The notes under the pieces: model-generated
The model's database searches: none
Told to the model about the DNA's origin: nothing
What the model saw: only the letters and a program-made list of their open reading frames with translations
Shown: piece by piece, positions 33,743 to 42,124 of the stretch
Numbering within the stretch: position 1 is the first letter of the stretch
Layout: each line of letters starts with the position of its first letter
Source: AP-15 sp963781215
GTDB lineage: Bacteria > Pseudomonadota > Alphaproteobacteria > ATCC43930 > CGMCC-115725
NCBI GenBank assembly: GCA_963781215.1
Contig: CAWAFE010000043.1
Location: 80,242 to 144,241, forward strand
Direction: 5' to 3'
DNA length: 64,000 bases
Made by a program: the position numbers and the translations under genes

Positions 33743-34552
33743 ATGCCGCTTTTTGCGATCCCGTTCCCCGCGATCGATCCCGTTGCCGTTGCGATCGGCC
33801 CGTTCGCCATCCGCTGGTACGCGCTCGCCTATATCGTCGGGCTGCTGATCGGCTGGCGCTACTGCCTCGCCCTGGCCGGGCGGCCGCCGTCGCTGGTGCA
33901 GCGTCAGGATGTCGACGATTTTCTGGTCTGGGCGACGCTCGGCGTCGTCCTCGGCGGGCGGATCGGCTATGTGCTGTTTTATAAGCCCGGCTATTACCTG
34001 TTTCACCCGCTCGAAGCGCTTTATGTCTGGCACGGCGGAATGTCGTTCCACGGCGGCGCCATCGGCGTGACGATCGCCATCGTGCTGTTCACCCGCGGCC
34101 GCAGGATCGCGCTCTTCGCGTTCTCCGACATCATCGCCGAGGCAATCCCGATCGGGCTCTTCTTCGGGCGCATCGCCAACTTCATCAACGGCGAGCTCTA
34201 CGGCCGGCCGACCAACGTCCCGTGGGCGATGATCTTCCCGAACGGCGGGCCGGTGCCGCGGCATCCGAGCGAGCTCTACGAAGCCTTTTGCGAAGGCATT
34301 CTACTATTCCTCGTGCTGTTTGTCGCCGAGCGGCGCGGCGCCCGCAGCCAGCCCGGAGTGGTGACCGGGCTGTTCCTCGCCGGCTACGCGGTCGCGCGGA
34401 TGTCAGGCGAGCTCTTTCGCCAGCCCGACCCTCAGCTCGGCTACCTGATGTTCGGGACGACGATGGGGCAGCTGTTGTCGATCCCATTGCTGATCGCCGG
34501 GATTGTTCTGATCGCCTGGGCGCGCCGGGCGCCGACTCCAGCCCGGCCGTGA
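33743..34552 (+). CDS. lgt: Prolipoprotein diacylglyceryl transferase
   Basis: The product has 269 residues and seven expected membrane helices. The Lgt signature GRIANFINGELYGRPT lies near residue 140, HGGMSFHGGAIG near 98, and the C-terminal HPSELYEAFCEG near 173. It transfers diacylglycerol from phosphatidylglycerol to the lipobox cysteine of prolipoproteins, the first step for the lipoproteins encoded here (31523, 36510, 26669). Start ATG 33743 is 33 bases after the tRNA. Its stop overlaps the GTG of the next gene (GTGA). Confidence 0.95.
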   Translation: MPLFAIPFPAIDPVAVAIGPFAIRWYALAYIVGLLIGWRYCLALAGRPPSLVQRQDVDDFLVWATLGVVLGGRIGYVLFYKPGYYLFHPLEALYVWHGGMSFHGGAIGVTIAIVLFTRGRRIALFAFSDIIAEAIPIGLFFGRIANFINGELYGRPTNVPWAMIFPNGGPVPRHPSELYEAFCEGILLFLVLFVAERRGARSQPGVVTGLFLAGYAVARMSGELFRQPDPQLGYLMFGTTMGQLLSIPLLIAGIVLIAWARRAPTPARP

Positions 34553-35646
34553 GCACGGAGGGGCTCGCCCGGAGGATTGCGCGCCGGATCCGCGAGGAGG
34601 GGCCCCTTTCGGTTGCCGCCTTTATGGCGATGGCGCTCCATGACCCGGACGAGGGCTATTACGCGCGGCGCGATCCGATCGGCGCCGGCGGCGATTTCGT
34701 CACCGCACCCGAGATCAGCCAGGTCTTTGGCGAGCTGATCGGGTTGTGGCTCGCCGCGCTGTGGCAGCAGGCGGGGCAACCGGACCCGGTGATCCTGGCC
34801 GAGCTGGGGCCGGGCCGCGGTGTCCTGATGGCGGACCTGCTGCGCGCCGCCGCGACGGTGCCGGCGTTTCGGCATGCCCTGCGGCTCCATCTGATCGAGC
34901 GCAGCCCGGTTCTTCGCGCCGAGCAGGAAAGGCGGCTCTGTTGGGCCGATCCGGTCTGGGTCCCGGCGATCGAGGAATTGCCGCCGGGGCCACTGCTGGT
35001 CGTCGCCAACGAGTTCCTGGACGCCTTGCCGATCCGTCAATTCGTGCGCGGGGCGACGCAATGGTCCGAGCGGATGGTGGCGCTCGACGCCGAGGAAAAT
35101 TTCATCTTTGTCGACGGGCCGGAGAGCCCCGCCGCGACCTTGCTTCTCGCGCAGAAATGGCGCGGCGCCGCCCGGCCGGACGAAATCGTCGAGACCTGCC
35201 CGGCGGCACTCGGACTGGGGGCTTGGCTCGGCGCCAGGCTGGCACGCGAGCCGGGTGCCGCCCTGTTCATCGATTACGGCTATTTTCCCGACGGCGCCGG
35301 TCCGACCCTGCGCGCTGTGCGGGAACACCGCTCGGTTCCGGTATTGGCCGCGCCCGGGACCGCTGATCTCAGCGCTCATGTCGATTTTACCGCGTTCGCC
35401 GAAGCCGCGCGCTCCGCCGGTGCCGAGGTATGCGGCCCGGTGCCGCAGGGGGGGTTTCTCACCGAGCTCGGCGCCGACACGCGCCTCACCGCCCTGTGCT
35501 CGCGCGCCACCACGGACCAGCGCCGGGCCTTGGAGAGCGGGGTCGAGCGCTTGCTGGACCCCGAGCAGATGGGCAACCTGTTCAAGGTCGTGGCATTGCT
35601 GTCGCCGGGGCTGGCGCCGCCGGCCGGCTTCGGCCAGCGTGGATAA
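34549..35646 (+). CDS. MidA/NDUFAF7-type SAM-dependent methyltransferase
   Basis: The product has 365 residues from GTG 34549, coupled to lgt. The DUF185/Methyltransf_28 landmarks are present: ALHDPDEGYYARRDPIG near residue 27, FVTAPEISQVFGELIGLWL near 47, LAELGPGRGVLMADL near 83, VVANEFLDALPIRQFV near 147, and the C-terminal EQMGNLFKVVALLSPG. The human relative NDUFAF7 methylates an arginine of a complex I subunit; a complex I assembly role is likely in alphaproteobacteria. The lgt-MidA-pgeF order is conserved in the class. Confidence 0.9.
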   Translation: MSTEGLARRIARRIREEGPLSVAAFMAMALHDPDEGYYARRDPIGAGGDFVTAPEISQVFGELIGLWLAALWQQAGQPDPVILAELGPGRGVLMADLLRAAATVPAFRHALRLHLIERSPVLRAEQERRLCWADPVWVPAIEELPPGPLLVVANEFLDALPIRQFVRGATQWSERMVALDAEENFIFVDGPESPAATLLLAQKWRGAARPDEIVETCPAALGLGAWLGARLAREPGAALFIDYGYFPDGAGPTLRAVREHRSVPVLAAPGTADLSAHVDFTAFAEAARSAGAEVCGPVPQGGFLTELGADTRLTALCSRATTDQRRALESGVERLLDPEQMGNLFKVVALLSPGLAPPAGFGQRG

Positions 35647-35652
35647 GGGGCG

Positions 35653-36417
35653 ATGATCACACTCGATGCGCTCGATGCGGGTTCCGGCAGTCGCCATCTC
35701 TTCTTCACCCGGCAGGGCGGCGTCAGCGACGGTTTATTCCTATCGTTGAATTGCGGCTTCGGCTCCGGCGATGCGGCGGAATCGGTCATGCGCAACCGGG
35801 AGATCGCGATGGAGAGGTTCGGCCTGCCTGCCGATCGGCTGGTGACCTGCCGCCAGATCCACAGCACCAGGGTCGTTGCGGTAGAGATGCCCTGGCGGCG
35901 CGACGAGGCGCCGCAGGCCGATGGGCTCGTCACCAGGACACGTGGTCTGGCGCTCGGCGTGTTGGCGGCCGATTGCGCGCCGATCCTGCTCTACGACCCG
36001 AAAGCCGGGATCGTCGGCGCGGCACATGGCGGCTGGCGCGGCGCGCTCGGCGGCATCGTCGAGGCGACGCTCGCGGCAATGGAGGCGCTCGGCGCCGAGC
36101 GCCGGCACATCCGGGCCGGGATCGGCCCCTGCATCGGCCGTGATTCGTATGAGGTCGGGGCGGATTTTCCGCAGCCCTTCATCGCCGAGGACCCTTCGAG
36201 CGCGAGCTATTTTGTGCCGGCACGGCGCGCCGGCCATCGGCTGTTCGACCTCGGCGGCTATATCGGACACCGCCTGCGGCGCGCCGGGGTCGCGACGGTG
36301 CAACGGGTGCTGCATGACACGGCCGCCGAAGCCGACCGGTTCTTCAGCTATCGCCGCGCCTGCCTCCTGGGCGAGCCCGCCTACGGGCGCGGACTCTCGG
36401 CGATCGTGCTCGTGTAG
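35653..36417 (+). CDS. pgeF: Peptidoglycan editing factor / multicopper polyphenol oxidase family protein
   Basis: The product has 254 residues. Motifs: FFTRQGGVSDGLFLSLNCG near residue 17, CRQIHSTRV near 66, LAADCAPILLYDP near 104, GAAHGGWRGAL near 120 and GIGPCIGRDSYEVG near 153; the Cys and two His form the zinc site of the family. It trims L-Ser misincorporated into peptidoglycan precursors (PgeF role), although older annotations call it laccase. It starts six bases after the MidA-type stop, so it is in one operon with lgt. Confidence 0.92.
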   Translation: MITLDALDAGSGSRHLFFTRQGGVSDGLFLSLNCGFGSGDAAESVMRNREIAMERFGLPADRLVTCRQIHSTRVVAVEMPWRRDEAPQADGLVTRTRGLALGVLAADCAPILLYDPKAGIVGAAHGGWRGALGGIVEATLAAMEALGAERRHIRAGIGPCIGRDSYEVGADFPQPFIAEDPSSASYFVPARRAGHRLFDLGGYIGHRLRRAGVATVQRVLHDTAAEADRFFSYRRACLLGEPAYGRGLSAIVLV

Positions 36418-36438
36418 GCCGCAACAGTATCTGCCGAG

Positions 36439-36513
36439 ATGCCGTACCTGATCCTGTTCGCCGCCTTTTGCCTGCTCGGGCTGCTCGCGACTTGCGCGCT
36501 GCTCCTACGATGA
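36439..36513 (+). CDS. Possible 24-residue membrane microprotein
   Basis: From ATG 36439 the frame reads MPYLILFAAFCLLGLLATCA plus four residues and stops at 36513. It is a single hydrophobic helix. Its stop overlaps the ATG of the next gene (ATGA), the same coupling used elsewhere in this operon, which is the main reason to take it seriously. The ribosome-binding site is weak. Confidence 0.3.
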   Translation: MPYLILFAAFCLLGLLATCALLLR

Positions 36514-37391
36514 GGCTCGGTGGCGGCCAGAAATACGGGGCGGTTCTGCTATTGATGGCCGCCTGCCAGCCCCTGCCCCATCCCTTCGCGCACGACGTGC
36601 CGCTGCCCGGCTCGCCGATCCTGACCTTGCGCGACAGCAACAGCGTGTCGATCGCCCCGGTCGACGGCGTGCCGCGGGCGACTGCTGAAAAACTGGCGCC
36701 GGCGATGGCGAGCGCCTTGCAGGCGCGTGAGATCGCCGCCAGCGACCGGACCGCGAGCATCGGTAGCTACGAGCTCGCCGGCCGAATCGAGGAGATGCCG
36801 GTCAATGCGGGCAAGGCCGCGCTGGTGGCGCTTTGGGAGCTGCGCGACGCCTCGGGGAAGCTCTTGGGCGAGCGCGCCGAGCGGATCGTCGCCGCAGCCG
36901 GCGATTGGCAGGCCGGGAACGACGACGCCGTCGCCCGCCTCGCCGCGGCGAGCGCCGAGCAGCTCGCCAGCCTGTTGCAGGACGAGGCTCCGACCGAGGC
37001 CGATTCGGGCGGGCGGACCCGGCTTCTGGTCGCCGCCGTCACCGGCGCCCCGGGCGACGGCGGCGACGCCCTGGCGAGCGCCATCGCGACGCTTCTGAAG
37101 CAGCAGGATGTCACGATTCTCACCGATGCGCAGGCCAAGGCCGATCTGGTCCTCGACGCCGAGGTTGCGGTGGCCAAGCCGAAATCCGGCAAGCAGAACG
37201 TCAAGATCGTCTGGCATGTGCGCCGCAAGGACGGCGCCGAGATCGGCACTGTCGGGCAGGAAAACGATGTTCCGGCAGGGCTCCTGGACGGCGCCTGGGG
37301 CGATGTCGCCTACATGGTCGCCGCCTCGGCGCAAAACGGTATCATGGAGCTGGTCGCTCGCGGCACCCCGTCGCCAGCCGGAAAGTCATAA
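36510..37391 (+). CDS. Hypothetical lipoprotein downstream of pgeF
   Basis: The product has 293 residues from ATG 36510. A lipoprotein signal (YGAVLLLMAACQPLPHP, Cys near 19) precedes a two-part domain: ILTLRDSNSVSIAPVDGVPR near 37 and, after a linker, a second alpha/beta unit with ALASAIATLLKQQDVTILTD near 195. The latter resembles the GNA1162-like or LPP20-type fold used by outer-membrane-associated lipoproteins, but this is only an impression. It lies between pgeF and prs and is probably exported and acylated by Lgt. Confidence 0.7.
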   Translation: MRLGGGQKYGAVLLLMAACQPLPHPFAHDVPLPGSPILTLRDSNSVSIAPVDGVPRATAEKLAPAMASALQAREIAASDRTASIGSYELAGRIEEMPVNAGKAALVALWELRDASGKLLGERAERIVAAAGDWQAGNDDAVARLAAASAEQLASLLQDEAPTEADSGGRTRLLVAAVTGAPGDGGDALASAIATLLKQQDVTILTDAQAKADLVLDAEVAVAKPKSGKQNVKIVWHVRRKDGAEIGTVGQENDVPAGLLDGAWGDVAYMVAASAQNGIMELVARGTPSPAGKS

Positions 37392-37478
37392 GGTTGCAAC
37401 ATAAGGGGTCCGCCGCTACAATCGCGCGCGCTGAAGCCTCGGGGTCGGGCTCGAAGGCACTGTAGCGCGCGCCGCGAT

Positions 37479-38411
37479 ATGAAAATCCTCGCCTGCAACA
37501 GCAATCGGCCGCTTGCCGACGCGATCTCGCAACACCTCGATTCGCCGCTCACGAAGGCTAGCGTGCGGCGCTTCTCCGATATGGAAGTGTTCGTCGAGAT
37601 CCTCGAAAACGTGCGCGGCGAGGATGTCTTCGTGGTCCAGTCGACCTCGTATCCGGCGAACGATCACCTGATGGAGCTGCTCGTCTGCCTCGACGCGTTG
37701 AAGCGCAGCTCGGCGCGGCGGGTAACCGCGGTCATCCCCTATTACGGCTATGCCCGGCAAGACCGCAAATCCAGCCCGCGAACCCCGATCTCGGCCAAGC
37801 TCGTCGCCAATATGATCACCGCCGCCGGGGCCGACCGGGTGCTGACGCTCGACCTCCACGCCGGCCAGATCCAGGGCTTTTTCGACATCCCGACCGACAA
37901 TCTCTACGCCGAGCCGGTGCTGGTGAAGGATATCCTCGATCATCATTCGAGCCGAGATCTGGTCATCGTGTCGCCCGATGTCGGCGGGGTCTTTCGCGCC
38001 CGGCAGGTCGCCCGCCGGCTCGATGCCGACCTCGCGATCATCGACAAGCGCCGCGAGCGGGCCGGTGTCTCGGAGGTGATGAACATCATCGGCGATGTTG
38101 CCGGGCGCCGCGCCATTCTCGTCGACGACATCGTCGACAGCGCCGGCACATTGTGCAACGCGGCCGAGGCGCTGATCGACAGCGGCGCGTCCGCCGTCTT
38201 TTCCTACGTCACCCACGGGGTCCTATCCGGCGCCGCGGTGGAGCGCGTCACTGCCTCGCCGATCGAGATGCTGGTCATGACCGACAGCATCGTCGCGACC
38301 GATGCCGTGCGCGCCGCGCACAATATCCGCCAGGTGTCGATAGCACCCTTGATGGCCGAGGCGATCCGGCGGATCAGCGAGGAGCGGTCGGTCTCGAGCC
38401 TGTTCAACTGA
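37479..38411 (+). CDS. prs: Ribose-phosphate pyrophosphokinase
   Basis: The product has 310 residues, the standard length. The N-terminal half has FSDMEVFVEILENVRGEDVF near residue 32, the ATP-site YYGYARQDRK near 95, and a catalytic flexible-loop region around SPDVGGVFRARQVARRLDAD near 165; the PRPP loop VDDIVDSAGTL lies near 213. It makes PRPP from ribose-5-phosphate and ATP for nucleotide, histidine and tryptophan synthesis. rplY follows 105 bases later, a widespread alphaproteobacterial order. Confidence 0.95.
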   Translation: MKILACNSNRPLADAISQHLDSPLTKASVRRFSDMEVFVEILENVRGEDVFVVQSTSYPANDHLMELLVCLDALKRSSARRVTAVIPYYGYARQDRKSSPRTPISAKLVANMITAAGADRVLTLDLHAGQIQGFFDIPTDNLYAEPVLVKDILDHHSSRDLVIVSPDVGGVFRARQVARRLDADLAIIDKRRERAGVSEVMNIIGDVAGRRAILVDDIVDSAGTLCNAAEALIDSGASAVFSYVTHGVLSGAAVERVTASPIEMLVMTDSIVATDAVRAAHNIRQVSIAPLMAEAIRRISEERSVSSLFN

Positions 38412-38516
38412 GTCGATCGGCCGCCGCAAACGGGGATCGCCGCGCATGGCGCCCCGAAGGGGTTGTGCTCGCCCGGCTTCGGCCAAATCTTGATTTTTGA
38501 CGAGGAGCCTATACCG

Positions 38517-39155
38517 ATGCCCGAGATCGCCACCCTCAGCGCCGAGCCGCGCCTCCAAGCCGGCAAGGGCGCCGCCCGAGCCATCAGGCGCACCGGACGC
38601 GTGCCGGGGATCATCTACGGTGGCGATCAGGAGCCGCTGCTGATCAGCCTGGAGCCGCGCGAATTGTCGCGTGCGCTCGCCAACCGCGGCTTCTTCGCGA
38701 CCCTCGTCGATGTTTCGATAGGCGGCTCCGCCCACCGAACCTTGCCGCGCGACGTGCAGCTCCACCCGGTCACCGATGCACCCTTGCATGTCGATTTCAT
38801 GCGGGTCGGCGCCACCGCCAGGGTGGCGGTCATCGTACCGGTCGTCTTCGTCAACCATGAGATGTCGATCGGGCTGCGCCGCGGCGGCATCCTGAATATC
38901 GTCCGGCACGGGATCGAGCTGAATTGCCCGGTGGACGCCATCCCAAATCACCTGACGGTCGACCTCAGCGGGCTCGACATCGGCGACAGTATCCACATCA
39001 GCGCGGTCACCGTCCCCGAAGGCTCCCGCCCGACGATCACCGAGCGCGATTTCACGATCGCCAGCATAGCTGCGTCTTCGGCCGTGCGCGAGGAGGCGGC
39101 GACTGCCGCCACCGCACCTCCGGCGGCGGCGGCTGAGCCGCCGGCGGCGCCCTGA
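38517..39155 (+). CDS. rplY: 50S ribosomal protein L25/general stress protein Ctc
   Basis: The product has 212 residues from ATG 38517 (GAGGAG upstream). It is the long CTC form: an L25 domain (RLQAGKGAARAIRRTGRVPG near residue 13, HVDFMRV near 90) followed by the TL5/CTC C-terminal beta domain (GGILNIVRHGIELNCPVDA near 122) and an A/P-rich tail. It binds 5S rRNA in the large subunit. It is followed by pth, as in many bacteria. Confidence 0.93.
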   Translation: MPEIATLSAEPRLQAGKGAARAIRRTGRVPGIIYGGDQEPLLISLEPRELSRALANRGFFATLVDVSIGGSAHRTLPRDVQLHPVTDAPLHVDFMRVGATARVAVIVPVVFVNHEMSIGLRRGGILNIVRHGIELNCPVDAIPNHLTVDLSGLDIGDSIHISAVTVPEGSRPTITERDFTIASIAASSAVREEAATAATAPPAAAAEPPAAP

Positions 39156-39196
39156 CCGCGCGAGCCGCGGCCTTGCCCCAGCGGCATTCATAGCGC

Positions 39197-39799
39197 ATGC
39201 GCCTTGTCGTCGGCCTCGGCAATCCCGGCGCCCGCTATGCCCGCAACCGGCACAATGTCGGTTTCATGGCGGTCGACACGATCGCCCGGCGGCACGGCTT
39301 TGCGGGCTTTCGCAGCCGCTTCCGAGGCGAGCTCGCCGAAGGGCCGATCGGCGGTGGGCGGCGGCTTTTGCTGAAGCCGCAGACCTTCATGAACGATTCC
39401 GGCGAATCGGTCGCCGAGGCGGCCCGGTTCTATAAGATCGAATCCGAGGAGATCGTCGTGATCCACGACGAGATCGATTTGCGGCCGGGAAAGCTGCGGG
39501 TCAAGCGCGGCGGCGGCAATGCCGGCCATAACGGTCTGCGCTCGATCGACGCGCTGATCGGGCCGGATTACTGGCGGGTGCGCATCGGCATCGGGCATCC
39601 GGGGATCAAGGAGCTTGTCCACCCCTACGTGCTGCAGAACTTTCCGGCCGAGGAAGTGGCGCTATGGGTGTCGCCGCTGCTGGGCGCGGTGGCCGAGACG
39701 ATCGAACTCCTCGTGTCGGGAGCACCCGACGCGTTCATGAGCGAGGTCGCCCGCCGCTTCGCCCCGCCGCAGCCCGAGCCGGCGACGGAATCGAGCTGA
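39197..39799 (+). CDS. pth: Peptidyl-tRNA hydrolase
   Basis: The product has 200 residues. Motifs VVGLGNPGARYARNRHNVGF at the start contain the catalytic His20 equivalent; KPQTFMNDSGESV near 62 and DEIDLRPGKLRVKRGGGNAG near 95 are conserved. It releases peptidyl-tRNAs dropped from ribosomes. It ends four bases before ychF, so the two are one transcript. Confidence 0.95.
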   Translation: MRLVVGLGNPGARYARNRHNVGFMAVDTIARRHGFAGFRSRFRGELAEGPIGGGRRLLLKPQTFMNDSGESVAEAARFYKIESEEIVVIHDEIDLRPGKLRVKRGGGNAGHNGLRSIDALIGPDYWRVRIGIGHPGIKELVHPYVLQNFPAEEVALWVSPLLGAVAETIELLVSGAPDAFMSEVARRFAPPQPEPATESS

Positions 39800-39803
39800 A
39801 GGC

Positions 39804-40904
39804 ATGGGCTTCAACTGCGGTATCGTCGGCCTGCCGAATGTCGGCAAGTCGGCCCTGTTCAACGCTTTGACCGCAACCCAGGCGGCCGAGGCGACGAAAT
39901 ACCCGTTCTCGACGCGGGAGGCCAATGTCGGCCGGGTCGCCGTGCCCGACGAACGGCTCGAAGTGTGCGCGCGGCTCGCCAAATCGGCGCGGATCGTGCC
40001 TACCCAGCTCGAATTCGTCGACATCGCCGGGCTGGTGCGCGGCGCCTCGAAGGGGCAGGGGCTCGGCAACCAGTTTCTCGGCCATTTGCGCGCAACCGAT
40101 GCGATCGCCCATATCGTGCGCTGCTTCGAGGACGAGAACATCGTCCATGTCGAAGGTTCGGTCGATCCGGTGCGCGACGCCGAGACGGTCGAAACCGAAT
40201 TGATGCTGGCCGATCTCGACAGCCTCGAACGGCGTGCTGTCGCGGCGCAAAAGCGCGCCCGCGGAGGTGAGCGCGAGGCGAAGTTGCAGCTCGAGCTGAT
40301 CGAGCCCGCCCTGGCGGCATTGCGCGACGGAAGGCCCGCCCGGTTTGCCGCGATTCCGGCCGAGCGGCTCGGCGAGTTGGCGGCGCTGCAATTGCTGACC
40401 GCAAAGCCGATTTTTTATATCGCGAATGTCGACGAGGAAGCCGCCGCCTCCGGTAATGCCGCGAGCCGCCGCGTCGCAGATTATGCCGCGGCGCAAGGGT
40501 CGCAGACGGTCGTGGTCTCGGCGGCGATCGAAGCCGAGCTCGCCGCGCTCGCAGATCCCGGCGAGCGGCGCGAATTCCTCGCCGCCCTTGGGCTCGGTGA
40601 AACCGGGCTCGATCGCGTCATCCGCGTCGGCTACGCATTGCTCGACCTGATCACCTTTCTGACCGCCGGCCCCAAGGAGGCGCGGGCCTGGACCATCACC
40701 CGCGGCACCAAGGCGCCGCAGGCCGCCCGCGTCATCCACAGCGATTTCGAGAAGGGCTTCATCCGCGCCGAGACGATCGGCTACGCGGATTTCGTCGCCC
40801 ATGGCGGCGAGCAGGGCGCCAAAGACGCCGGCCGGATGCGCCTCGAAGGCGCCGATTACGTCGTCCGCGACGGCGACGTTATGCATTTTCGGTTCAATGT
40901 GTAG
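39804..40904 (+). CDS. ychF: Redox-regulated ATPase YchF (Obg-like)
   Basis: The product has 366 residues. The P-loop GLPNVGKSALFNALT, the G2-region FSTREANVGRVAVPDERL, and G3 DIAGLVRGASKGQGLGNQFL (near residue 73) are present; the C-terminal TGS domain has AWTITRGTKAPQAARVIHSD near 295 and ends YVVRDGDVMHFRFNV. YchF prefers ATP and associates with ribosomes and oxidative-stress responses. The pth-ychF pair is conserved. Confidence 0.95.
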   Translation: MGFNCGIVGLPNVGKSALFNALTATQAAEATKYPFSTREANVGRVAVPDERLEVCARLAKSARIVPTQLEFVDIAGLVRGASKGQGLGNQFLGHLRATDAIAHIVRCFEDENIVHVEGSVDPVRDAETVETELMLADLDSLERRAVAAQKRARGGEREAKLQLELIEPALAALRDGRPARFAAIPAERLGELAALQLLTAKPIFYIANVDEEAAASGNAASRRVADYAAAQGSQTVVVSAAIEAELAALADPGERREFLAALGLGETGLDRVIRVGYALLDLITFLTAGPKEARAWTITRGTKAPQAARVIHSDFEKGFIRAETIGYADFVAHGGEQGAKDAGRMRLEGADYVVRDGDVMHFRFNV

Positions 40905-41037
40905 CGGCTACGGCAGCGTAGGTCTGACGCCCGCTCCTATCGCCCCTCTGTTTGCTCCTCCGTCATCCGGCGCAAGCCGCGACCCGTATCAGTCATGGGC
41001 ACCGGGTTTCGCCGGTGTGACGAGAAAAGAGGAGCCG

Positions 41038-41892
41038 TCACCCTTCGGAAAAGAACAGGATCGCGCCGTCGGCTTCGGCGGCCGATACGACGAGGCCGCC
41101 GTCCGGCATTTCGTCGAACGGGACCTGCCATTGCGTCAGGTAGTCCGCCGTGCGCTCGCGGCGTTCGACGGCGAATTCTAGCGAGACGATCCCCGGCAAT
41201 GGGAAGGTGGGGTCGAGGGCTAGCCCGGGATGCATGGTCAGAAAATCGTCGGGGGTGCTGAATAAAATCCGGTGCCGGCCGACATGGACCGCGGCGACGG
41301 CGTCGGTCGTCGTCACCTGCAGGATCCCGAAGAGCCGGTCATAGGCGGCCAGCAGCGCCGCGGTGTTCTCGACCAGAATGTGGATGCCCTTCAGCCCGAG
41401 AGCGCCGTTGGGGTGGTCGAGCCACGCCTTGCGACGCATCAGCTCGGGGGTGAGATGGGCGCAGATGAAGCTGTCGAGCCCCGGCGTTTCGTCCGGCGGC
41501 AATGAGACAAGGCTGAAGCGGGGCACCACGGTCCCCTCCGGCAATTCGAGCTGCCGGCCAAGCGCCCGCGGCTCGGATGGATGGAGCCCCAGGTCGCGGA
41601 GCGCCGAGCGCACCTCCGCCACCGGCACGGCGGGCGCGAACGCCGCCGCCATCAGCCCCTCGCGCCGCGCCAGGAATTCATCGAGGCGCTGGACAAAATC
41701 GTTCGGGTCGACGATGCCGAGCAACTCGACATAATCCGATGGCAGCATGATGCAGTAATTCGCCGTACCCTGGCCGATATGGCGGCCGCGCGGCGACAAG
41801 GTAAAGCCGAGCCGGCTCCAGCCCATCCGGGCGCGTTCGAGATCGCGCACCCCGACGATGACATGGTCGATCCCGGCTATGCCGCTGCGCAT
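41038..41892 (-). CDS. VOC family protein (Glyoxalase_3-type)
   Basis: The product has 284 residues from ATG 41892 (GGAGAG six bases upstream; ATG 41895 is too close to it). The N-terminal domain GIAGIDHVIVGVRDLERAR followed by TANYCIMLPSDYVELLGIVD is the Glyoxalase_3 (PF13468) pattern; a second VOC module starts near LKGIHILVENTAALLAAYDR (residue 165). Metal ligands could be the DH at residue 9, E near 60 and E near 245. Function is unknown; relatives are lactoylglutathione-lyase-like. It is convergent with ychF. Confidence 0.85.
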   Translation of the reverse strand: MRSGIAGIDHVIVGVRDLERARMGWSRLGFTLSPRGRHIGQGTANYCIMLPSDYVELLGIVDPNDFVQRLDEFLARREGLMAAAFAPAVPVAEVRSALRDLGLHPSEPRALGRQLELPEGTVVPRFSLVSLPPDETPGLDSFICAHLTPELMRRKAWLDHPNGALGLKGIHILVENTAALLAAYDRLFGILQVTTTDAVAAVHVGRHRILFSTPDDFLTMHPGLALDPTFPLPGIVSLEFAVERRERTADYLTQWQVPFDEMPDGGLVVSAAEADGAILFFSEG

Positions 41893-41962
41893 CATCCACT
41901 CTCCGAGCCGCCGCCGGCGAGCTTAGAGCGGATTTCAATCGGGTTGAACCATGAGGTCAGGT

Positions 41963-42029
41963 TGTCATTGCGAGCAGTAGCGAAGCAATCTCGGCGGCGC
42001 CGAGATCGCTTCCTACGGTCGCAATGACA
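41963..42029. repeat. Intergenic palindrome of the TCATTGCGAGC type
   Basis: Arms TGTCATTGCGA ... ATCTCGGCG and CGCCGAGAT ... TCGCAATGACA form a long imperfect hairpin. A third partial copy (CTCCTCGCAATGACCC) follows at about 42057-42072. This is a dispersed repeat frequent in alphaproteobacteria; it lies between the VOC gene and nhaA. Confidence 0.75.
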
Positions 42030-42124
42030 ATCTGACCCCATGCGTCGCGCGAGCGCTCCTCGCAATGACCCGGGATCGACCTGGTCAGAAAGCTGCTCCG
42101 GCACCGCCGCAGAGAGAGGGCGTC

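Noticed and set aside
34441..35697. 418-codon minus-strand frame opposite the MidA-type gene
   Set aside because: It is a shadow frame of a conserved gene in GC-rich DNA, with no ribosome-binding site or recognisable motif.
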